Source: Bacteroidota bacterium (GTDB lineage: Bacteria > Bacteroidota > Bacteroidia > Cytophagales > Cytophagaceae). Taken from it: a stretch of DNA of 56,912 nucleotides. A program made the translations under genes and the position numbers. Under the pieces are notes generated by a model. The model ran no database searches and was not told the origin of the DNA. It was given only the letters and a program-made list of their open reading frames with translations. Each line of letters begins with the position of its first letter. Position 1 is the first letter of the stretch. The DNA lies in NCBI GenBank assembly GCA_023392125.1, contig JAEVZS010000028.1:1-56912 (forward strand). The letters are read 5' to 3'. Positions 33,205 through 42,156 of the stretch are shown in pieces.

Positions 33205-34332
33205 TCATTCCCCACCCAGTGACTTTCCGTCCCGGGAATAGTTTCTGCCCTTCCATCGAATACCACCGGGCAGATAAAAGTTGACTACCTGCAGGAAGAG
33301 CAGGGGCGGACCCAGCAGCTGGTGCATGGCAAAATACTTCATATATTCCGTGTGACCGACCCTTCGGAGAGCAAGCCGGGTAAAAGGATAATCCAGCAGA
33401 ATTTTTACGATCCAGCATACTGCAGCTGCCATCGGGTTGAGCAGCATGGCGGTCATCAGCAGGGGAAAGAATATACCATGCAGGCCAAGCAGCGCCAGAG
33501 CAAACAAGGGTACCTGCATGGCGCCGGTCATCCAGCGTTTGCGCTGGGAAAGAAAGGACTGCAGATCCGGCTGACCTTCTGTAAGAGCCAGCACTTCCTG
33601 CTGAAGCAGATTTTTGTATTTCCAGCCCTTGCGCAAGGTATGACGAAAAAGCTCGAAATCCTCAGTAAGGCTGAAAGGCAGATTTTCGTAGCCTCCGGTA
33701 GAGGCGTAGGCTTCACGACTGATCAGCATATTGTTGCCCACCGCGCTTATGGGGATACGATGCTTTGACAAAAGGCGTACCTGGGCAAAAGCATAAATCC
33801 AGTCAAGTGCCTGAAAATTGGCCAGCCAGTGTCCCTGTCGTACTATAGTGACTCCGTTGATCGTACCATAGCCTGGCTGCCAGGCTCCGTACAGACCCCT
33901 GATCCAGCTTTGCGGCACACGGATATCAGCATCCGTAATGCAGAAAAGCTCCCCCCGGGCTTCCCGGGCCAGATGGGCCAGCACATTGGCCTTGCCTCTG
34001 GCTGTACCAATATTTTCGCGGATATTGATGAGGCGGAACTGGCTTTTGTTCTGAATATATTCCCGTATCAGCATTTCAGTTTTATCCTCCGAAGCATCAT
34101 TACCAATAAGGATCTCCAGACAGTCGGCAGGCCAGTCAAGGGAAGCCATATGTTGCAGGCAGGTAAGGATGTTCTGCTCTTCATTTCGTACAGCCAGCAG
34201 TATGGACACCACGGGGTATGCCTCCGGTTGCCGTACCGGTTCTTTTTTGTCAAGCGCCAGCAGGATATACTGGATGATCTGGGCCAGGTAGAGCAGGATA
34301 AAATAGCCGGATACAATAAGGAAAAGTATCAT
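33205..34332 (-). CDS. GT2 family glycosyltransferase, membrane-bound
   Basis: 375 residues: an N-terminal membrane helix, then a GT-A domain with VSILLAVRNEEQNI, IGNDASEDKT (~85), CITDADIRVP (~135, DXD-like), then TEDFELF and QRKRWMTG (the QxxRW motif of processive GT2 enzymes, ~265), and three C-terminal membrane segments. It transfers sugars from nucleotide donors to a lipid or glycan at the inner membrane. Overlaps the upstream deacetylase gene by 4 bp. Confidence 0.9.
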   Translation of the reverse strand: MILFLIVSGYFILLYLAQIIQYILLALDKKEPVRQPEAYPVVSILLAVRNEEQNILTCLQHMASLDWPADCLEILIGNDASEDKTEMLIREYIQNKSQFRLINIRENIGTARGKANVLAHLAREARGELFCITDADIRVPQSWIRGLYGAWQPGYGTINGVTIVRQGHWLANFQALDWIYAFAQVRLLSKHRIPISAVGNNMLISREAYASTGGYENLPFSLTEDFELFRHTLRKGWKYKNLLQQEVLALTEGQPDLQSFLSQRKRWMTGAMQVPLFALALLGLHGIFFPLLMTAMLLNPMAAAVCWIVKILLDYPFTRLALRRVGHTEYMKYFAMHQLLGPPLLFLQVVNFYLPGGIRWKGRNYSRDGKSLGGE

Positions 34333-34964
34333 AAGGTTTTGAATACGTAGCCAAGTTCGGAAAAATGCCGGAGAAAACGCGGCAGAGCATAGCGCATATT
34401 GGGTTCGGCCTTGTAGCTGTCATGGAAGATTACGATAGATCCTGATTTTGTATAGGTAAGTGCTTTGTTCAGGCATTGATCAGGGCTGAGCTTCGCATCA
34501 TAATCGCCGGTCAGCACGTTCCACATGATAATGCGATACTGTGATTGCAATGCATTGATCTGTGCGGGACTTATTTTTCCGTATGGCGGACGGAAGAGCA
34601 TCTTTCCGCTGCTTTTCAGTCCCTGGCTGAGAAATACGTCCGTGCATTGCTGTACATTGGCCAGATACTCCGGATTGGGAGTTTTCCATCCGTTGAGATG
34701 ATTGCAGGTATGATTGCCGCAGCGGTGCCCCTCTTCCTGAATACGGTGAAAGAGGGAAGGATATCTGCGTACATTGTCTCCTACACAGAAAAAGGTTGCT
34801 GATGCTCCGTATTCCCGAAGCTGTTCCAGAACAAAATCGGTAGGTCCCGGTACCGGCCCGTCGTCAAATGTGAGGTAGATCTCTTTTTTCTGACCGGTGC
34901 TGACCGACCATTCCAGCGCAGGATAGATCCGTGACAGCAGCCATATCATATTATTGAAATACAT
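34329..34964 (-). CDS. Polysaccharide deacetylase (NodB/CE4)
   Basis: 211 residues: TFDDGP (D34, D35), metal-binding HTCNH (H85, H89), RPPYGK (~124) and the C-terminal VIFHDS. Zn-dependent removal of acetyl from N-acetyl sugars. It lies between a flippase (5 bp) and a glycosyltransferase (4-bp overlap), so it probably edits the glycan made by the cluster. The N-terminal hydrophobic segment is weak. Confidence 0.92.
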   Translation of the reverse strand: MYFNNMIWLLSRIYPALEWSVSTGQKKEIYLTFDDGPVPGPTDFVLEQLREYGASATFFCVGDNVRRYPSLFHRIQEEGHRCGNHTCNHLNGWKTPNPEYLANVQQCTDVFLSQGLKSSGKMLFRPPYGKISPAQINALQSQYRIIMWNVLTGDYDAKLSPDQCLNKALTYTKSGSIVIFHDSYKAEPNMRYALPRFLRHFSELGYVFKTL

Positions 34965-34969
34965 AGCCG

Positions 34970-36355
34970 CTAGCTGGTTTCATTGAGATAAATATATCGA
35001 TGCAGCCCCATAAACAGGCACAGGGCGATCAGAAAAAGACCGCCGGCTATAGTCACCTGATACCATACCAGTCCCAGTGAATCAAGCAGCCAGAAAAAGC
35101 CGGCAAGCATTAGGGTGATGCTGCTGAGCTTGACCAGCAGCACAAATGGTATCCGTATGGTCAGCCTGGTTTTGATCATGTGTATGTAGGCGATGCTCAG
35201 AAATATGACGCTGGCAAATGTGCTCCATGCTGCGGCATACGTACCGTATTGCGGAATAAAGATAAAATTGAGCACAATATTGAATACAATGCTGATAATG
35301 ATAATGCTGCTCAGCCTTTTTTCCAGTCCCAGGCAGGAAAGAAGGCTGCCGTATACAGCAAAAAATCCGTTGAAAAGAGCTGTAAGGAAAAGAATCCGTG
35401 TAGTATCAGCCATAATAGTCAGTTCTTCTTTGGAGCTGTTGCTGAACAGCCAGAACAGATGCTCTGAAAAGAAAAACACAAAAACCGACAGAAAGATCAT
35501 CGGAACGGCAGAAACAACCTGTCCCATTTCGAATACCCGCTGCAGTTTGCCTGTATCTTTCTGGTGAAAAGCAAACTTGGCAAAGAAAAAAGGAAGCACT
35601 GTCCACAGATACATCTGAAAGGCTTCGAGCCAGCGGTAGGCACCGGCATAAAGTCCTGATCGCAGCCGGGCAATATCCTGATCACCGATACGCTCAAGCA
35701 TGACCTGATCCAGCTTTTCATTGAACGAATAGAGTATGGTCATGACAGCGAAGGGGAAGCTCAGCACAAGAATTTCTTTGATGCTGGGAATATTGAAAGT
35801 AGGGCGTATCCAGCCATAGAGCCTTACCAGCACCCAATAGAAAATCAGAATGGTAATGACGGCTGATATGAGTCGCGCATATATATAGCTTTCCAGCGTA
35901 ATACGATTATAAAGCATGATCAGAATGATCAGCATCAGTATGGCTTTGTCCGATACCGATACAATGGAATCCAGCCGGAAATACTGGGAAGCCTGAAAAT
36001 TGGACCGGAAAAAAAGCAGGAGCTGCAGCACGGCCTGGGTAAAGCTCAGCACAGCCAGAAAATACAGCTCGACCGGGCTGTAATCCAGCAGATAGCCGAC
36101 TCCGACCATAAATACGGGATACACGATGCTGAGCAGAACCTTGAAAGAAATAATATTGGAAAACAGCCTGTTCATATTGGTTGGATTGCCGGCTACATGC
36201 TTGGTGGTATACATATTTACTCCGAGGTCGGACAGGGAAATAAACAAGTATCCCAGGGCATACAAGGCGGCAAACGTTCCGTATTCGTCATGGCCGATTC
36301 TGTCCTGTACAATATTTTCGATCAGAAGCCACACAGGCTTGATCAGCAGATTCAA
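34970..36355 (-). CDS. Polysaccharide/lipid flippase (Wzx-like, MATE-type)
   Basis: 461 residues from a TTG at 36355, with 12 or so hydrophobic helices and the family segment EYGTFAALYALGYLFISLSD. The frame is open about 26 codons further upstream (KEDNLIKSFFANISLLVLLN), which looks like the true N-terminal helix of such flippases, but contains no ATG or GTG. The start is therefore uncertain; a mutated or unusual start codon is possible. It would flip lipid-linked glycan precursors across the inner membrane. Confidence 0.85.
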   Translation of the reverse strand: MNLLIKPVWLLIENIVQDRIGHDEYGTFAALYALGYLFISLSDLGVNMYTTKHVAGNPTNMNRLFSNIISFKVLLSIVYPVFMVGVGYLLDYSPVELYFLAVLSFTQAVLQLLLFFRSNFQASQYFRLDSIVSVSDKAILMLIILIMLYNRITLESYIYARLISAVITILIFYWVLVRLYGWIRPTFNIPSIKEILVLSFPFAVMTILYSFNEKLDQVMLERIGDQDIARLRSGLYAGAYRWLEAFQMYLWTVLPFFFAKFAFHQKDTGKLQRVFEMGQVVSAVPMIFLSVFVFFFSEHLFWLFSNSSKEELTIMADTTRILFLTALFNGFFAVYGSLLSCLGLEKRLSSIIIISIVFNIVLNFIFIPQYGTYAAAWSTFASVIFLSIAYIHMIKTRLTIRIPFVLLVKLSSITLMLAGFFWLLDSLGLVWYQVTIAGGLFLIALCLFMGLHRYIYLNETS

Positions 36356-36447
36356 CAGAACCAGTAAACTGATATTTGCAAAAAAGCTTTTGATGAGATT
36401 ATCCTCTTTTAACGATCCGGATGTTTTTCGGGATTAAATATAAACAA

Positions 36448-37686
36448 TTAATGAAATGTACACGAAAGAAATGTAATATCATCAGGAAATTGAGATTTTC
36501 CTTTAAAAGCTTTCAGCTCATTCATCAGCTCATGATGCAGGCATTGCATATCCGGTTTGTCTTTGAGCAGAAAACCGGTGAGACGCTGTGTCCCGAATTC
36601 TTCACCGGCTTCATTGACAGCTTCGCTCAGACCATCGGTATAGGCAAACAGAAAGCTACCGGGGCTGAATCCGATGGTTTCTTTTTCCATAAAGGGAAGC
36701 CGGTCAAAAGCGCCCAGGACGGTAGTGCCTTTGTTGAGCTCGGTTACTTCCCGGTCTTGTATGAAATAGGGGGGATTGTGGCCTGCATTGATATAGACCA
36801 GCGTATTGTCGCGAAGATTGGCAATCGCGCAAAAAAATGTGATGAACCGGTCCCCGTGTGAATTGGTTTTAACCAGGTGATTCAGCTCACGGACAATATC
36901 TTCCAGATCATCGGTACGACGTACCAGGGTGCGAAGTCCGGACTGAAAGCTGGACATCAGCAGGGCTGCCGGGATACCTTTGCCGGATACATCAGCAATG
37001 CAGAATAAGAAACGGTCATCCGGAAGCTCGATATAATCATAATAGTCGCCCCCGACCTGCAAATGGGGAAGGTAACTGGCCTTAAGCTCTATACGTTCGT
37101 TGGAAGGAAGACTGGAGGGAAAAAGATTATTCTGTACTTTGCTGGCGATTTCAAGCTCTTTTTTCAGCGCTTCCTGCTGCAGCTGCTTGCGGGCAAGCTT
37201 CTTGTTTTCGATGGCTACAATCAGAATACTTGTGAGTGTCTGAACAAAGGAAACCGGGTTATCCTCATCTTCCGGATCCTGTCCGGGTATCCCGCCCAGA
37301 AAGACAAAAGCGAGGTTTTTTGATTTGTGCAATATCGGAATGATCACATCAAAGCCTTCCGGCATATCGGGTGGGGAAACCGGAGTAATGGCAGAACTGT
37401 TAAGCAGCGTTTCGCTGATATAGGCCTGACTGTCCGGGTTAGCCGGTACTCCGTAATGTACTTTGCATTCCCATTGCTCGTCCAGCACAAAGAGCGCCAG
37501 TCTGGAAATCGTCAGATTCGAAAGCAGTGTGAAATGATAAATCCTGTAGAGCGCATTTTCCGGCAGATTGGCATTAATTGCCTCTGTGACCTCAAGCAGT
37601 GCGTTCAGTTCAAGCTGTTTGAGATTAAGCTTGTCTGCAAGATTATCGGTTTTACCATTTAACTGCGGTTTTCGGGTCATATGCAT
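36448..37686 (-). CDS. SpoIIE/PP2C-type phosphatase with GAF-like sensor
   Basis: 412 residues. N-terminal helix, GAF-like domain (~30-180), coiled coil (~172-200) and a C-terminal SpoIIE domain with QVGGDYYDYIEL, CIADVSGKGIPAALLMS, GHNPPYF, YTDGLSEA and NPDDITFL-like PDDITFL. A PPM-type Ser/Thr phosphatase acting on anti-sigma or other phosphoproteins. It overlaps the upstream permease gene by 35 bp, an unusually long overlap; an ATG two codons in (37680) gives 29 bp. Confidence 0.9.
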   Translation of the reverse strand: MHMTRKPQLNGKTDNLADKLNLKQLELNALLEVTEAINANLPENALYRIYHFTLLSNLTISRLALFVLDEQWECKVHYGVPANPDSQAYISETLLNSSAITPVSPPDMPEGFDVIIPILHKSKNLAFVFLGGIPGQDPEDEDNPVSFVQTLTSILIVAIENKKLARKQLQQEALKKELEIASKVQNNLFPSSLPSNERIELKASYLPHLQVGGDYYDYIELPDDRFLFCIADVSGKGIPAALLMSSFQSGLRTLVRRTDDLEDIVRELNHLVKTNSHGDRFITFFCAIANLRDNTLVYINAGHNPPYFIQDREVTELNKGTTVLGAFDRLPFMEKETIGFSPGSFLFAYTDGLSEAVNEAGEEFGTQRLTGFLLKDKPDMQCLHHELMNELKAFKGKSQFPDDITFLSCTFH

Positions 37687-38908
37687 CTCTCAGGCCATTG
37701 CCAAATAAATTAAACGCCAAAACTGTAAGACTAATACAAATACTCGGCAAAAGTACTAAATATCCGCTATCTCTGGAACCAATAGAGTGGAAACCTTCAT
37801 TTACCATCATTCCCCAGGATGGCATAGGCGGCTGAACCCCGAGCCCCAGAAAGCTCAGTCCTGCTTCTATCAGGATAGCAGAGGCAAAATTGGCAGTGGC
37901 AATAACAATGAGCGGACCCATCATATTGGGTAGTATATGCAGAAATATAATGCGCATACTCTTCATCCCGAGGGCTTTGGCTGCTTCAACAAAGAGCTTT
38001 TCCTTGATGCTGATGATCTGTCCGCGGACCACACGGGCAACTTCTACCCACATGGTAAGACCTACGGCGACAAAAGCAACCCAGATTCCTTTGCTTTGCA
38101 GCGCAAGACTGATAGCAATTACGAGCATGATGCTGGGAATAGACCAGACAACCGTCATCAGCCACATGATAAAATTGTCGAGCCAGCCCCCGAAAAAACC
38201 GGCGATTGCCCCGAGAGTGATACCTACAAAAAGGGAAATCAGCACAGAAATAAATCCAATGGACAGTGATATACGGGCACCGAACAAAAGGCGGCTGGTG
38301 ATATCGCGTCCGGCCTTGTCTGTTCCCAGAAGAAAATACCGGTCTTCAATATTGTTTTTCTTAAAATCAGCTACAATATCTGCTTTGGCGACTTTCCGCA
38401 CATTTTCTTCCAGATCAAGGTAGGTAATGCTGTCCCCCTTGATTTTGTAGTTTTTTTCGGCTCCCGGAGACAGCTTGTCCGAATTGCCTACATATACGGG
38501 AGTGGTTATGGTAAACAGGTTGGCAGAATCCATGCTGCTTTCCGAACCGAATTTGCTGTAGTATACTTTGAGCTTGTGCTCATTGATATAGTATTCTTTG
38601 ACCGGAACAATAATATACGGGCTTTCTTCCCCCTGATACATTTTGGTCAGCAGACCGGGAGATTCAATTTTCCGGTTTTTTCTGAACTTCAGCAGGGTGG
38701 TATGAAATCCCGGCGGCTTTTTCTTGATAAGCGCAGAGCCATCGTTGGCATTGGGAGTGCTGTCGGGCATGATCAGATAACCCAGTATGGCAACTATATG
38801 AATCAGAACAATAAATGCGAGGCCAATCATGGCCGGCTTGTTTTTGATCAGTCTTTTTCTGACGTAGTAGGACGGGGTCTTGGCTATTTCCTTGTGTTTT
38901 TTACTCAT
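37652..38908 (-). CDS. OppC/DppC-like ABC transporter permease
   Basis: 418 residues. N-terminal TM helix (MIGLAFIVLIHIVAILGYLI), a long ~160-residue periplasmic insert, then five TM helices with the EAA loop (EAAKALGMKSMRIIFLHILPN). The N-terminal half includes LGTDKAGRDITSRLLFGARISL, typical of OppC. No OppA, B, D or F is in the window, so it is an orphan subunit here. Same operon as a phosphatase and a GT2 enzyme, which is unusual. Confidence 0.9.
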   Translation of the reverse strand: MSKKHKEIAKTPSYYVRKRLIKNKPAMIGLAFIVLIHIVAILGYLIMPDSTPNANDGSALIKKKPPGFHTTLLKFRKNRKIESPGLLTKMYQGEESPYIIVPVKEYYINEHKLKVYYSKFGSESSMDSANLFTITTPVYVGNSDKLSPGAEKNYKIKGDSITYLDLEENVRKVAKADIVADFKKNNIEDRYFLLGTDKAGRDITSRLLFGARISLSIGFISVLISLFVGITLGAIAGFFGGWLDNFIMWLMTVVWSIPSIMLVIAISLALQSKGIWVAFVAVGLTMWVEVARVVRGQIISIKEKLFVEAAKALGMKSMRIIFLHILPNMMGPLIVIATANFASAILIEAGLSFLGLGVQPPMPSWGMMVNEGFHSIGSRDSGYLVLLPSICISLTVLAFNLFGNGLRDAYDPKTAVKW

Positions 38909-38913
38909 AGTAC

Positions 38914-39168
38914 CTACCTGCTGTTGTGGGCAAGCAATCCTGCCTTGGAGGCAAGATAATTATAATTGCGATATTCTTCCTTAAAATTTGCCAGTGCGGA
39001 TGGGGTAGCATCTTCTTCTCCGGCCAGTATGCGAATCCAGCCTTTGGCATGCAGACTGGCAAGCTGATCAGCGAGAAGTCCGGCCTCCAGGCTTACTTCC
39101 TGCTGCAATCTGTCAAAACTGACCAGAAAATACATTTCATCAATAATATCAAACTCCAGTTCTGTCAT
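38914..39168 (-). CDS. Small winged-helix-like protein upstream of oppC
   Basis: 84 residues: a helical N-terminus (DEMYFLVSFDRLQQEVSLEA), GWIRIL and a C-terminus NYLASKAGLLAHNS. I recall similar small proteins next to this permease in other Bacteroidota. The fold may be winged-helix. 5 bp before oppC and 6 bp after the GT2 gene; function unknown. Confidence 0.7.
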   Translation of the reverse strand: MTELEFDIIDEMYFLVSFDRLQQEVSLEAGLLADQLASLHAKGWIRILAGEEDATPSALANFKEEYRNYNYLASKAGLLAHNSR

Positions 39169-39174
39169 TGTATC

Positions 39175-40305
39175 TTATGCAAGCTTTCGGCCTTTCCAGA
39201 TATATTTACCACGTTTACTGTAAATCGCAAAAAAAGATACATATATCGGATAAAAAATTTCAAGTACTGCAAAGGCGCGCGTGTTAAATGCTTGGCCACA
39301 GAATTTTACTATTTTTCTCAAAAATACGAATTCTGCAAAGAATTTCAGAAAGGCCGTAATTAAAAAGATGAGGGGGCTGAATAATCCGGACACGACAGAG
39401 ATCAGCAACAGCAGAAAGCTCAGATTGGCAATAAAAACAAAACCAGCCAGTAGCCTGGGGGTGACCGACTGGTAGTGAGGCCATTTGGATGCCCAGCGCA
39501 ATCGCTGCTGAACAAAGGTATGCCAGTGCGGAAGTGCTCTGGTGCTTACGGCTGCTTCGCTGTCAAACAGAAATCGTACGCTTTCAGGATAGCGGTGTGC
39601 GATTTTGTGCATGAGAAACTCGTCATCGCCCGATGCCAGATGGTCTGTGCCGCTATAGCCCCCTACAGCAAGAAAAGTCTCTTTGTCAAAAGCCAGGTTG
39701 GCGCCATTGCACATGGAGGGGATGCCCAATTGCAGACTCGCCGCACCACTGCCCACAAGACTGGCAAATTCAATGCTCTGCATCTGTCCGAAAAGGCTGC
39801 TGCCAGGCTCAATGGCTACTGGTCCGAGCACCATTCTGAGATTATGCTGCCGGTAAAACGCTTCGATACGCTGCAGCCAGAACGGACCGGGTATGCAATC
39901 TGCATCGGTTGTCACAATAAGCTTTCCTTTTGCCTCCCGGATTCCCTGCCGCAGGGCTGATTTTTTTCCGGTTCCCTCTGCCCGCAACAGCCGCAGGCTG
40001 AGTGAAGCATTCTGGATATGCTGTTCGGCAATGATGGCAGTATCATCTTCCGAATGATCATCAATGACCAGTATTTCATACAGATGAGACGGATAGTGCT
40101 GCTTGTCCAGCTTTTGCAGCAGAACCGGTATTGTGTGCGCTTCGTTGCGGGCAGCTACCACTACACTCAGAAAAGTGGCAGGCACTGTTTCCGGATATGG
40201 CTGCCGGTGCCCCTGCCTGTGCCATTGAAACCAGAAGATGGCCACCATAAGAATATAAGCCGGAAGCGGCAGATACAGCAGAATGCTTAATACAGGATAG
40301 TCCAT
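39175..40305 (-). CDS. GT2 family glycosyltransferase, membrane-bound
   Basis: 376 residues: N-terminal membrane helix, GT-A domain with LSVVVAARNEAHTIP, VIDDHSEDDT, VTTDADCIPG, MCNGANLAFD, DEFLMHK and QQRLRWASKW (QxxRW), then three C-terminal membrane segments. The second GT2 of the region; both are of the CESA_like class. Starts 12 bp after the YbhN-like gene. Confidence 0.9.
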   Translation of the reverse strand: MDYPVLSILLYLPLPAYILMVAIFWFQWHRQGHRQPYPETVPATFLSVVVAARNEAHTIPVLLQKLDKQHYPSHLYEILVIDDHSEDDTAIIAEQHIQNASLSLRLLRAEGTGKKSALRQGIREAKGKLIVTTDADCIPGPFWLQRIEAFYRQHNLRMVLGPVAIEPGSSLFGQMQSIEFASLVGSGAASLQLGIPSMCNGANLAFDKETFLAVGGYSGTDHLASGDDEFLMHKIAHRYPESVRFLFDSEAAVSTRALPHWHTFVQQRLRWASKWPHYQSVTPRLLAGFVFIANLSFLLLLISVVSGLFSPLIFLITAFLKFFAEFVFLRKIVKFCGQAFNTRAFAVLEIFYPIYVSFFAIYSKRGKYIWKGRKLA

Positions 40306-40317
40306 AATATGATTGAT

Positions 40318-41298
40318 TTACTGATCATGCCGGGGACGAAACCGGATGCCGAATACAAGAAACATTCCGATAAGCGAGGGGCTGAGCACATTAACCAGCC
40401 ACAGAACAATGCTGGCCTGTACGATGTGTGGATTTTCCAGCCCGAGCGCAGCGAAAAAATACCAGGCGGCATATTCGCGTACACCCAGATCAAAGAGGGT
40501 CGGAATAACGGATTTGGCCAGAAAGATCAGGTTTACTCCCAGCAGCTGTATCAGCAGGGTACCAGGTATATTGTACAGCTGTATCAGTAGTACGAACTGC
40601 AGGGTAAATACTCCGTAGCGCAGAACAGAGAATAGGGCAAGGCGGATAAACTCACCGGATGAATGCTCCTGCAATCTGCCGAAAAAGCGCTGTATCCAAG
40701 GCTGTCGTACAAGATTGTACAGGAGGGGCCGGTTGCGGCTGACCAGCAGAGCAGCAAGCAGTATGACAAGCGCTGGTATAACCGGCAGAAACAGCCACCG
40801 GAAGCTGAAACTGGTATAGGCACCGATGAAATACAGAAGGGACAGACCGCCGGCAATTACAGTAACAGCCAGCTGGGCCATACGGGTAAGAAATACAGCG
40901 CCCACGAGACTGCTGCGCTCCCGGTAAGGCAGCCGGAGAATACGGCCGAAATAATCGCCCAGTCCATGCGGTGTGGCAAAGCCCATGGCTACTCCTGTAA
41001 GAATTCCTTTGTATGCTTCGGTATAGCTTAGCGGGTGAAAACGTTTCACCATCGTCTGCCATTTGAGCGCTTCCAGGCCCCAGTTGGCGGGCAGCAGAAG
41101 GACAACAAGCAGGGCTTTCCCGGGAGCAGAGAAGACGGCCTCACATAAATCATTGAGAAAGTGCAGGCTCCAGTATGGTTTGTCATTCAGGGTATAGACT
41201 GTATAGGCTGCAAGAAACAGGAAAATGAGTACTTTGACAGCCTGATAAGTATATGGACGCAATTCGGCTTTTTTAAAAATAATCTGACTAAATTGCAT
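40318..41298 (-). CDS. YbhN/LPG-synthase-like integral membrane protein
   Basis: 326 residues from the ATG at 41298; a TTG one codon upstream would also fit. About eight transmembrane helices with NWGLEALKWQTMVKR near the start and a conserved GLGDYFGRILRLP segment, as in the UPF0104/YbhN family (the flippase part of MprF, TM proteins of unclear role in lipid transport). First gene of the minus-strand envelope operon. Its start codon is 2 bp from that of ruvC on the other strand. Confidence 0.82.
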   Translation of the reverse strand: MQFSQIIFKKAELRPYTYQAVKVLIFLFLAAYTVYTLNDKPYWSLHFLNDLCEAVFSAPGKALLVVLLLPANWGLEALKWQTMVKRFHPLSYTEAYKGILTGVAMGFATPHGLGDYFGRILRLPYRERSSLVGAVFLTRMAQLAVTVIAGGLSLLYFIGAYTSFSFRWLFLPVIPALVILLAALLVSRNRPLLYNLVRQPWIQRFFGRLQEHSSGEFIRLALFSVLRYGVFTLQFVLLIQLYNIPGTLLIQLLGVNLIFLAKSVIPTLFDLGVREYAAWYFFAALGLENPHIVQASIVLWLVNVLSPSLIGMFLVFGIRFRPRHDQ

Positions 41299-41300
41299 CA

Positions 41301-41858
41301 ATGTTGACTTCGATTGGTGAAAAGATTATTCTGGGTATGGATCCCGGTACGACCGTCATGGGCTATGGTATCATTAAAGCGAAAGGAAGCAAGCTTACTC
41401 TCGTTCAGTATGGTGTAGTACACCTGAGCAAATATAGTAACCACGCCATGAAGTTAAGCAAAATATTTGAGAGAACGACACAGCTCATTGAGGAGTTTAT
41501 GCCTGATGAGATGGCCGTCGAAGCTCCTTTTTTCGGCAAAAATGTCCAGTCCATGCTCAAGCTCGGCAGGGCTCAGGGGGTATGTATGGCAGCAGCGATC
41601 AGCCATGAGGTACCTATTGTCGAATATGCTCCCAAAGAGGTCAAGCTTTCTGTAACCGGCAATGGCAATGCTTCCAAAGAGCAGGTAGCCGGTATGCTCA
41701 GACAGTTGCTGCAATTTAAGGAAAATCCCGAATTTCTGGATGCGACCGATGCTCTTGGCGTGGCGGTGTGCCATCATTTTCAGAATGGAAAAACCCGTAC
41801 AACAGCAGCCAAAGGCTGGGGAGATTTTCTGCGAAAAAATCCGAACCGTTTAAAATAA
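41301..41858 (+). CDS. ruvC: Crossover junction endodeoxyribonuclease RuvC
   Basis: 185 residues. Catalytic acids D14 (ILGMDPGTT), E74 (MAVEAPFF), D147 and D150 (LDATDALGVAVCHH) match the E. coli RuvC set, and FFGKN is present. Resolves Holliday junctions in recombination. No ruvA or ruvB is adjacent. The start overlaps nothing but lies 2 bp from the divergent YbhN-like ATG, so its promoter must lie inside that gene. Confidence 0.95.
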   Translation: MLTSIGEKIILGMDPGTTVMGYGIIKAKGSKLTLVQYGVVHLSKYSNHAMKLSKIFERTTQLIEEFMPDEMAVEAPFFGKNVQSMLKLGRAQGVCMAAAISHEVPIVEYAPKEVKLSVTGNGNASKEQVAGMLRQLLQFKENPEFLDATDALGVAVCHHFQNGKTRTTAAKGWGDFLRKNPNRLK

Positions 41859-42156
41859 GCGCTGCTGTTTTTATGGTAGGGGGGATGTAATCGATTATCT
41901 GCTGAATCTGCCTGAATAATGCTACATAATAGTTAATCAGTTAGGATAGGTGCATAAGTACAGGTGATTGATTTAAATTAAGAATAATCAGTGCTCCTCA
42001 TGCCAACGATATAAAAACGAGAACGGGCTTCACTGATGACCTACGGCAGCTTTTTGCCTTCGGGAACCTCAGGCAACAGGCAACCATAGCCCGATTCCTG
42101 CCCCGTATCACGATCTTTTAGCCTTTAAGCTTTACACTATCTGCCTTTTAACGATT
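41859..42156. other. Intergenic region with dispersed repeat
   Basis: 298 bp between convergent ruvC and the CAP-domain gene. It contains a unit of the dispersed repeat (core 42058-42072). No terminator with a clear T-tract noticed. Confidence 0.45.
42036..42150 (+). repeat. Dispersed intergenic repeat unit
   Basis: 26 bases at 42051-42076 match 20781-20806 with one difference. Downstream, CACGATCTTTTAGCCTTTAA is a degenerate form of the second motif. Confidence 0.6.
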
